Source: Alphaproteobacteria bacterium
GTDB lineage: Bacteria > Pseudomonadota > Alphaproteobacteria > Rhizobiales > Aestuariivirgaceae
Assembly (NCBI GenBank): GCA_026400595.1
Contig: JAPLOT010000358.1
Coordinates: 1-6,228 of the forward strand
Reading direction: 5' to 3'
Length of the DNA: 6,228 bases
Part shown: one piece after another, positions 1 to 5,512 of the stretch
How the letters are laid out: every line of letters starts with the position of its first letter
How positions within the stretch are numbered: position 1 is the stretch's first letter
Notes under the pieces: model-generated
Databases searched by the model: none
The model's input: the letters and a program-made list of their open reading frames with translations, nothing else
What the model was told of the DNA's origin: nothing
Position numbers and translations under genes: made by a program

Positions 1-103
1 GCCGAATCGCGTTGTCGATCTCATCCGCCATTGCGATTTCCGAATCCGACAACCAGTCGCGCGGGCCAAAAGAAAAAGGCCACACGGGTATGCGGCCCCG
101 CAT
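1..103 (-). CDS. Start of an unrecognised protein, cut by the window's left edge
   Basis: An open frame of 34 codons starts at ATG (101-103) and runs off the left edge. It begins MRGRIPVWPF and continues with GPRDWLSDSEIAMADEIDNA. The second part looks like a natural acidic amphipathic helix, which is why I prefer this frame over a competing one that starts near position 152. An in-frame TGA lies ten codons upstream, so no longer start is available. The ribosome site is weak: AAGG lies only two bases before the ATG. Strand and position suit the next gene of the phage operon after the inserted cassette, but too little is visible to assign a family. It could be a small structural or connector protein. 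A spurious ORF is also possible. Confidence 0.42.
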   Translation of the reverse strand, partial: MRGRIPVWPFSFGPRDWLSDSEIAMADEIDNAIR

Positions 104-271
104 GGCCTTCGTTCTATGGCTTCGCGCCGGGGATCAGCCGGCGCGCCGCGCATCCTGGTTGTCTGCCCTGAATCTACACCCCGAAAGACGTGCTACAAGC
201 GGATTCCTCCCTCAGCGCGCAAATCGTTACGCCGGTAGACAAGGCGCATGGAAACCCACGGGCGGCAGCTG
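104..271. other. Gap between gene C and the left-edge gene
   Basis: About 170 bases lie between the stop of the zinc-ribbon gene C and the ATG at 103. I find no convincing gene here. The longest minus-strand candidate wholly inside it is an 18-codon frame from ATG at 250. A GGGAGGA stretch on the minus strand (around 201-207) resembles a Shine-Dalgarno site, but only a TTG followed at once by TAG comes after it. The one structured element is the stem-loop at 123-145. I saw no clear -10/-35 promoter pair. This gap is the left boundary of the cassette. Confidence 0.5.
123..145 (-). other. Perfect 8-bp GC-rich stem-loop
   Basis: CGCGCCGG at 123-130 is the exact reverse complement of CCGGCGCG at 138-145, with a 7-base loop between them. 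All eight pairs are G-C. On the minus strand no run of T follows, so this is not a textbook Rho-independent terminator. It lies after the last cassette gene and about 20 bases before the ATG at 103. It could weaken read-through, protect an mRNA end or affect translation of the next gene. It could also be chance in GC-rich DNA. Confidence 0.4.
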
Positions 272-880
272 TCAGATATACTCGTCGTCCCCCCGCAGGA
301 CTCGCTCCAAGTGCTCCCTGAAAGAACCTCGTGGCAGTTCAGGCATCCTGAGGAAGAACGTGGCCAGCAGGCAGTTCAGCACTCCCCGTTCAACTGTGTG
401 TGGTGTTCGCACATAGTAGAACCCCGACTCTGCAATCATCGTTGAGTGCTCTATAGATCGCAGCGTCAGCCATATGATTGGCTTGTTCCCGGAGGAGGGA
501 GGACGCCGGACAATCCAGTCACTCAGAGCGCATAGAATCAGATTCGTCGGAATCCCATCGGCATTATCGAAGACCTTCACCATCGGTCCCTGTTGCCGAA
601 TGAAGTAGGGATTGGGGACGCTGGCATAGTATGTCCTCAGGACGTTACCGAGCGTGTCGCCTCGTTGTACCAACGGCATCAAGAGATCGCGTAGTGCGGG
701 TGGGCCGTAGTTCGGTTGGTACTGTGGACAGACATGTTCTTCCGGTTCGCAATCCGGGAGGCCCTTCTCCAGGCGGCCGAGGAACTCATTCCGAACCAGT
801 CCGCAGTTGTCGCAACGGATGAAGTGAGGGTTTGCCGAGTACCCCCGCAGGTGAATGCAGTCTATGCACGCATGTCTCAT
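272..880 (-). CDS. Gene C: 202-aa protein with N-terminal zinc ribbon, unknown function
   Basis: I do not recognise a family. The N-terminus carries two CxxC knuckles, C5-x2-C8 and C23-x2-C26, spaced as in a small zinc ribbon. Two more cysteines follow at C44 and C51 in a Pro/Glu-rich stretch (PDCEPEEHVCPQY). The remainder (about 60-202) looks like a soluble mixed alpha/beta domain, with a hydrophobic core strand PIIWLTL near 134-140 and a charged C-terminal helix ending RGDDEYI. No transmembrane segment or signal peptide is evident. The ATG at 880 is fixed by an in-frame TGA directly upstream and by GGGAG 7 bases before it. It is the last gene of the cassette, 33 bases after gene B, so probably co-transcribed. 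A role as adaptor, nucleic-acid binder or regulator of genes A and B is inference only. Confidence 0.8.
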   Translation of the reverse strand: MRHACIDCIHLRGYSANPHFIRCDNCGLVRNEFLGRLEKGLPDCEPEEHVCPQYQPNYGPPALRDLLMPLVQRGDTLGNVLRTYYASVPNPYFIRQQGPMVKVFDNADGIPTNLILCALSDWIVRRPPSSGNKPIIWLTLRSIEHSTMIAESGFYYVRTPHTVERGVLNCLLATFFLRMPELPRGSFREHLERVLRGDDEYI

Positions 881-887
881 TCACATG

Positions 888-892
888 CTCCC
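888..892 (-). promoter_or_regulatory. Ribosome binding site of gene C
   Basis: The minus strand reads GGGAG seven bases before the ATG at 880. This decides the start, because another ATG at 917, overlapping the stop of gene B as ATGA, lies in a different frame that ends after some 45 codons. Confidence 0.65.
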
Positions 893-913
893 ACGAGCCT
901 TCATCTTCTTTGT

Positions 914-2032
914 TCATTGCTCGTCAGAACCATACCGTTCTTGCACGAATTTCTGCGCCTCGCTTTGATCGAGCCATTTGACATGGAGTTGATGATAGAC
1001 CGCGCAGTTGTGTATCAGGTAGCCTCGGTCCTTATCATTGATCGTGTCGATCCCCAACGGGCAGCCCACGCAGAACTGCGGATTGCCCGGCTGGTGAATG
1101 CCCACAAGTCTCTCTTTGGCAACCGCCAAGAATGGACACCGTTGAGCAAGGTCATCGAGCTTCTTGATGCTCGCATCCGACTGAAGCTGTAGCGAGAAGA
1201 CCTTCAACCCTCCGAAACTGATGATGCTGCCCAAGAAGGCGAAGCTGATTATGTTTGCTGTGACCTTGATGATCGCAGGAACGGATGCTCCGCTAATCCA
1301 TATCCAAGACCAAAGGACGATCATCCCAACGACGGATAAGATCGTCCCGTACTTGGCAATCCGTGTCAGCACAGAGGCCACTCCCGACGCGAGGACACGA
1401 CGACGCGATAGCTTGGCCGTCGCGTATAGCGGAGAATAGGATTCGGAAGGCGGTTTCGACGAATCTGTACCAGGTACAGGAGACCCAGGATTGGGGCACT
1501 TGAGGCGGTGCATCAAGATGACCCATGCCAAAGCGCCAACGGCCATGATTGCAGCGAAGGCGGCAAGAATGATGTGACCGGGATACCATCCCGCATGGTG
1601 CAACGTCATGGCGGCTGGACCGGCGAGTGGAATACAGACGGCCCAGCAGACAACCCAGTCTTTACGCAGATAACGCCGTCCTTGCAGTCCTGCGGTGACA
1701 AGTGCCTCCAACGACTTGTTCTCAGGAATGCCAATGTCGCCACTCTTGAGGATCGCGCGCAAGACGAACCACCGGTCTGCTATCTGCTGCATCTTGGCCC
1801 TGCGAAGCCAGAACAGAGCCATGAACAGAACGACAGTCCCCGCTTCCATCAGGAGCGAGTAAGGATTCTTCAAGAATTCCTGAGCCTTCTCACTCTGAAT
1901 AATCGCAAAACCAAGAGCACCGAGTACAAGAACAATAAGGTGGAGAATATGATCCCGTTCCCGTTTCTCCGTGTCGATTTCCTGTCTCGTCTGAACGAAG
2001 TACGCCTTGCGAAAATCGTATTCAGTTTCCAT
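914..2032 (-). CDS. Gene B: polytopic membrane protein with cysteine-bearing C-terminal tail
   Basis: This is a 372-residue protein of no family I can name. An amphipathic charged N-terminal helix (about 4-28, TRQEIDTEKRERDH) leads into predicted membrane segments at about 29-45, 58-76, 126-144, 152-174, 228-247 and 256-276. A Pro/Ser-rich linker at 180-201 splits them into a set of four and a set of two. The soluble tail (about 285-372) holds C299, C321-x2-C324 and C343, plus several histidines, suggesting a metal-binding or redox site. The open frame extends back to 2158, but ATG at 2032 has GGAG with 6-base spacing, whereas ATG at 2038 abuts that GGAG. I chose 2032, which overlaps gene A by 11 bases and implies coupled translation. 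The N-terminal helix plus two membrane segments loosely recalls SLATT-type effector domains; that is a guess. Local GC is low (25 of 60 bases at 1861-1920). Confidence 0.85.
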   Translation of the reverse strand: METEYDFRKAYFVQTRQEIDTEKRERDHILHLIVLVLGALGFAIIQSEKAQEFLKNPYSLLMEAGTVVLFMALFWLRRAKMQQIADRWFVLRAILKSGDIGIPENKSLEALVTAGLQGRRYLRKDWVVCWAVCIPLAGPAAMTLHHAGWYPGHIILAAFAAIMAVGALAWVILMHRLKCPNPGSPVPGTDSSKPPSESYSPLYATAKLSRRRVLASGVASVLTRIAKYGTILSVVGMIVLWSWIWISGASVPAIIKVTANIISFAFLGSIISFGGLKVFSLQLQSDASIKKLDDLAQRCPFLAVAKERLVGIHQPGNPQFCVGCPLGIDTINDKDRGYLIHNCAVYHQLHVKWLDQSEAQKFVQERYGSDEQ

Positions 2033-5000
2033 GTGCATCTCCGGTTGTCCCGCTGCGTCCGCTGACGTCCTCTGCACGTTCCGATTGCGCGTCCTCGTTT
2101 GCCCGATTCTGCGCTTCAGCAGGTGAAGGGTGTGCGCCTTGCTCGCCGCCCTCACCAACAGGCATTTCAGTCACCTTGCCGCCCTTGACCTCATACATCT
2201 TATAGTTGCCGGGCTTTATCCTCTCCTCAGCCGGCATGTCCTTACGCACCATGATGAAGTTGTACGCAAACTCTCCGGGGGCCTTCAGCCAGTGAAACAC
2301 GTTCCCATTCACAATAGCGCCAGGCGGGACACTACCCGCTAATCTGGAAGCATGTAACGATGCGCCCAGCGTCCACGGCTGCCCGCTCTGCTGAAAGGAC
2401 CAATACGGGAACCACGGGAGATTACAGGCGTCGCCTTCCATGAACGCCGACATGCGGTTGTTGGCTTCGCATCGCACCGGCGATGCTTCGATCTCTTCCC
2501 TGTTCGCCTGCCCGCCATAGCCACGCATGTGATTCACTTGAAGCTGCGAACCCGTCCGCTCTGCTCCTCGCATTCGGCTGAAAGCGCGTTCAACATCCTT
2601 CGACAACAGCCCGATTTCCGTCTTGATCTTGGCCATCGCAAGGCTATTGTCGCTGAGTACCTCACGGCTCCATTCCAGACATTTTTGCCTGAGCGCGGCC
2701 AAGCAGTCCTTGAAGTCCTCGCACAGCCTTGCTAAGTCGGGGAACGGAATCCGAGGCAACCAAGGGACGACCATCTCTAGAGGGTGGCGAGCACCTGCCT
2801 CCCTCGGTCGCCTGATAACAATGTCAGCCGCTGATACATCGCAGAACATTCTTTCTGTATCATCATGGCCGGGTCCAAGACATCCAACCATCAGACCGGG
2901 AACCAGGATGAGTCTCCCAGCTTCCACCAGCGGCCGGGCCTCCTTCATGTAGAACTTCACTATGGGGTAGGGCAGGTCGAGCTTTCCAACTGGGGGCATG
3001 AACGTACTGTAAGCGCGGGCACCTTGGTTCCAGTATTCAGCCGGCCGTGGTTTCCAGTTCCGAATTGGCTCATCGAACACCATCGGTGTTGGGACTATAG
3101 GGAAGCCCGGCCTGAATGGGCCTTTCCACAGCAGCGTGAGACAGTCACACATTGGCGATAGCATACGACAGGCCAGACGCGCCTCGCTCACACTGGCCAC
3201 TTCAACGCACAGATGAAAGGACTTCTGAGCAAAGGCGCGATGATTCAACAGCAACCGCCCGTAGTTTGCTTCGCCCCACATGCCGTACACGCCACAAGGC
3301 GCTATCTTCTCCCCAATGCCATCCCACCAATCCATCAAGATGCCCAGCACCCACTGGTGCGCCTCTTGTAGCGATGTTGCCCCGGCAGTACCGGCGAAGG
3401 CGAGAGGTTGCTTCTCGTGCAGAAGCCGCCGTGTTGTGTCAAACCAATGGAGCTTGCCAGCTAGCTCCTCTTGCTTCCCTTGTGCCCATACGAGTGTCCC
3501 CTTGCGGGCCGGATCGTCCTGTGTTGAGGACACTAAGACCTTGAGTTCGTCTATCGCCTCCGCGGTGCGCCCCAGGCCATCAAGCACGCGAACTCTCAGC
3601 TTAGAAAGATCGGCCCGGAAGACGGTAGTTGCCTCAGTTAGGCCGAAGGCACTCTCAGCCTTGTTAAGGCAATCGCTTGCCTTTGCAAAGAAGCTGCCAA
3701 AGCACGCTTGCTCACACAGTTCCAAATGAGCTAACCCGGGCAATACCGGATCGCGGGAGCTGCCTGCCAGTGTGACGGCTTTCTCCGCGGCCGAGCCAGC
3801 CTCAGCAAGCTTCCCTGATTCGCGAAGCTTCGTGGCGAGAATCAAACACGCCCTCGCTCCAACGTCTGGACAGGAAGCTGATTCCGCAACTGTAGCAACA
3901 CGCTCAAGCGTGCCTTTGCATCGTATCGTCTTCCCGGTTTCTGAAAAGGCCCATGCCTTGGCCATCAATGCTTCCAATTCAAGCCGTACGTCACCAGCTA
4001 CCTGCGCAGCGCGCACACACGGCCCGGCCGAATCGAGCACTCGCTTGTGATCGTTCAATCCTGCCAAGACGTGCAAGCTCTGGACCAGGTACTTCGCATA
4101 AAGGACCGCGTTTCCGAGAGACTTGGCTGCCACAGCAGCTTTTTGCAGGCACGCAAGAGCAGGCCGTAGTTTGCCCTGTCGCCGGAAGATCGTTGCCCTA
4201 AGATCATATGCGGCGATAGCCCTTCGACCGCCCACCTTCAGGTCATGTCGCCAGGCCCGGTCAAGCCCGCGGTGGGCTTCGACGGGGTCGTCCTTAGCAA
4301 GAGCTATTTCGCTCAGCATGTACAGCGCGTCCCATCGGACGGCAGACTTTCCTTTCACAGCATCGTCGAGGGCAGAACTGACGCGCTGCTCAGCCTCGTT
4401 CAAGTCTCCCTGTGCCAGCGCGACTTTCGCTTCGACAAGAGCAGCGGAAGCTTTGTAGTGGAGACTACCGGCTTTGGTGGCTGTCTCGCCGGCCTCTCGC
4501 GCGAACGCCATTGCACTAGAAAGGTCTCGGGCAATAAACGCACACCACCCAAGACCAGCTAAGGCATGGGCGGCACCGTTGCTGTCGTTCCAAGCCAATG
4601 CGAGCATGTAAGCGCGTTGATACAGAACCCTCGCATCCTCGTTAGCGCCTTTGGCCCACAATTGGCCTGCCGCCGTGTTCAGAGCGTCTGCGGACTCGTC
4701 GCCCTTGAACTGGGGCACGCAATCCCGAACGGCATTGAAGTGGCGGCTGAACAGGTTCAGCAGCTTCGACTGCCCGTAGAGTTGGAAGGCAAGTCCATTA
4801 CTCTGCGCATGTGCGTCAAGATCGCCGTGCAATTCGGGACTCACGTCTTCCGGGAGCACCAAGCTCAATGTAGAGATGTGTCCACCAATTGCTCGCTCAA
4901 TCGCCTTTCTGTTCCGCACAAGCTTCGTCAGAGTGGCGGCGAGCTTTGATCGAACTGCGGCGGGGAAGTCCAGTTTGCCGAGACCTGGTTGCAGAGGGAA

Positions 5001-5183
5001 GAATACCTGAAACACGACGCCGTTGTTAAGGAATCCGTCGATGCCGTAGTCTCCCCGTCTTGCCGAGGAGACGGCGGTAAACCGTGGGCTGTTGTTGGCT
5101 CCGTCGAACTCCTCGGTCAAGAGCCGACCGACAAGGCTTTGGAAGCCGTCGCCGTCTTTCGCGACGAAATAGAAGAGGCTCAC
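2022..5183 (-). CDS. Gene A: 1053-aa nuclease-like/TPR protein, candidate sensor-effector
   Basis: Residues 1-150 resemble the PD-(D/E)XK (Mrr-like) domains that head many multidomain bacterial proteins. Helix FQSLVGRLLTEEF (14-26) is followed by GDYGIDGFL (44-52; D45, D49) and strand VVFQVFFP (56-63). Q59 and F61 fall where family members carry Glu/Gln and Lys, so catalysis may use a displaced Lys (K70, K80, K87) or be lost. Residues 98-150 continue as a Rossmann-like tail. Residues about 165-575 are a long alpha-alpha solenoid of TPR type, with Ala/Gly/Leu helix pairs such as ALAGLGWCAFIARDLSSAMA (207-226) and ACLILATKLRESGKLAEAGS (445-464). The C-terminal half (about 600-1010) has blocks such as EARPLVEAGRLILVPGLMVG (748-767) that I cannot assign. 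The tail (1012-1053) is hydrophilic and low complexity. I see no Walker A/P-loop, so it is not a STAND ATPase. The start is GTG, with GGAGG 6 bases upstream. It is first in the cassette. Confidence 0.9.
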   Translation of the reverse strand: MSLFYFVAKDGDGFQSLVGRLLTEEFDGANNSPRFTAVSSARRGDYGIDGFLNNGVVFQVFFPLQPGLGKLDFPAAVRSKLAATLTKLVRNRKAIERAIGGHISTLSLVLPEDVSPELHGDLDAHAQSNGLAFQLYGQSKLLNLFSRHFNAVRDCVPQFKGDESADALNTAAGQLWAKGANEDARVLYQRAYMLALAWNDSNGAAHALAGLGWCAFIARDLSSAMAFAREAGETATKAGSLHYKASAALVEAKVALAQGDLNEAEQRVSSALDDAVKGKSAVRWDALYMLSEIALAKDDPVEAHRGLDRAWRHDLKVGGRRAIAAYDLRATIFRRQGKLRPALACLQKAAVAAKSLGNAVLYAKYLVQSLHVLAGLNDHKRVLDSAGPCVRAAQVAGDVRLELEALMAKAWAFSETGKTIRCKGTLERVATVAESASCPDVGARACLILATKLRESGKLAEAGSAAEKAVTLAGSSRDPVLPGLAHLELCEQACFGSFFAKASDCLNKAESAFGLTEATTVFRADLSKLRVRVLDGLGRTAEAIDELKVLVSSTQDDPARKGTLVWAQGKQEELAGKLHWFDTTRRLLHEKQPLAFAGTAGATSLQEAHQWVLGILMDWWDGIGEKIAPCGVYGMWGEANYGRLLLNHRAFAQKSFHLCVEVASVSEARLACRMLSPMCDCLTLLWKGPFRPGFPIVPTPMVFDEPIRNWKPRPAEYWNQGARAYSTFMPPVGKLDLPYPIVKFYMKEARPLVEAGRLILVPGLMVGCLGPGHDDTERMFCDVSAADIVIRRPREAGARHPLEMVVPWLPRIPFPDLARLCEDFKDCLAALRQKCLEWSREVLSDNSLAMAKIKTEIGLLSKDVERAFSRMRGAERTGSQLQVNHMRGYGGQANREEIEASPVRCEANNRMSAFMEGDACNLPWFPYWSFQQSGQPWTLGASLHASRLAGSVPPGAIVNGNVFHWLKAPGEFAYNFIMVRKDMPAEERIKPGNYKMYEVKGGKVTEMPVGEGGEQGAHPSPAEAQNRANEDAQSERAEDVSGRSGTTGDAHGN
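2039..2042 (-). promoter_or_regulatory. Ribosome binding site of gene B, inside gene A
   Basis: GGAG on the minus strand lies 6 bases before ATG 2032 and directly against ATG 2038. Usual spacing favours 2032. The site lies within the last codons of gene A, so ribosomes finishing gene A would uncover or reuse it. Confidence 0.6.
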
Positions 5184-5284
5184 GACCCACCTCCGACGCT
5201 ATCGCGTACGATTCCGGCCCGCCGGTTGCCGTGGTCGGCACAAGCCGCGCGGCCGGGCGAGCAACCAAACAGGAGGATAGGCAT
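5180..5284 (-). CDS. Possible 34-codon small ORF ending in GTGA overlap with gene A
   Basis: An ATG at 5282-5284 opens 34 codons (MPILLFGCSPGRAACADHGN then RRAGIVRDSVGGGS) whose TGA overlaps gene A's GTG by two bases. This arrangement is typical of translational coupling. It begins 29 bases after the zinc-ribbon gene ends. Against it: no good ribosome site precedes the ATG, and the product has no recognisable domain and unremarkable Arg/Gly-rich composition. The 130-base gap 5184-5313 holds nothing else I can support, and I saw no clear promoter there. Treat it as a possible leader ORF rather than an established gene. Confidence 0.22.
   Translation of the reverse strand: MPILLFGCSPGRAACADHGNRRAGIVRDSVGGGS
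5190..5194 (-). promoter_or_regulatory. Ribosome binding site supporting the GTG start of gene A
   Basis: GGAGG on the minus strand lies 6 bases before GTG at 5181-5183. It is the strongest such site in the window and settles the unusual GTG start. The GTG overlaps a TGA (as GTGA) that ends a short open frame upstream. Confidence 0.75.
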
Positions 5285-5313
5285 GTAGAGGCGACGTGTG
5301 CATCGGGATGGCG

Positions 5314-5511
5314 TCACTTGCCGACAAGTGCTTCCCAGGTTGTCATTCGCTTTCCGCAATGCCGGCACTCCCTTCGCCGCATGATTCTACCGCCCCACGT
5401 CGCCCGTGTATAGACAACCCAGAAGTGCTTGCAGCCGCAATAGCGGCATTCCAGGCCACCCTCGGGCAGACCGATCTGCGGCCACTTCTTGGGTTCGACT
5501 TCCTCGGCCAT
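5314..5511 (-). CDS. Small phage zinc-ribbon protein, NrdR N-terminus-like
   Basis: This 65-residue protein carries C22-x2-C25 and C49-x2-C52. The second knuckle lies in RRRECRHCGKRMTTWE (45-60), very close to the zinc ribbon of the ribonucleotide-reductase repressor NrdR (pattern RRR-x-C-x2-CG-x-RFTT-x-E). NrdR proteins are about 150 residues with an ATP-cone after the ribbon; here the protein ends right after the ribbon, with nothing following in frame. It is therefore a stand-alone ribbon rather than an NrdR repressor. Such minimal ribbons are common as hypothetical phage genes, and DNA binding is plausible but unproven. The ATG at 5511 lies 1 base after the terminase stop, with AGGAG 5 bases upstream inside the terminase's last codons, so the pair is very likely co-translated. 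Confidence 0.85.
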   Translation of the reverse strand: MAEEVEPKKWPQIGLPEGGLECRYCGCKHFWVVYTRATWGGRIMRRRECRHCGKRMTTWEALVGK

Positions 5512-5512
5512 G

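Noticed and set aside
12..416. Plus-strand open frame of 134 codons
   Set aside because: Arg/Ser/Pro-rich shadow composition with no domain. It overlaps gene C and the left-edge minus-strand frame.
716..1192. Plus-strand open frame of 158 codons across the B/C junction
   Set aside because: Antisense to the well-supported genes B and C, without a good ribosome site or recognisable motif.
2033..2158. Upstream extension of gene B's open frame to 2158, or a frameshift fusion of genes A and B
   Set aside because: The extra 42 residues are only a shadow of gene A's low-complexity tail. The GGAG site with 6-base spacing points to ATG 2032, and no slippery heptamer was seen.
2022..5183. Gene A as a STAND/NTPase sensor of Avs type
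   Set aside because: No Walker A or Walker B motif is visible between the nuclease-like head and the TPR array, so the central ATPase is missing.
5244..5253. Ten-base palindrome gccgcgcggc upstream of gene A
   Set aside because: Short, without spacer and expected by chance in GC-rich DNA; no second copy was found to suggest an operator.
5026..5268. Minus-strand frame of 80 codons overlapping the start of gene A
   Set aside because: Arg-rich, starts on TTG without support, and conflicts with gene A's strong ribosome site and conserved N-terminus.
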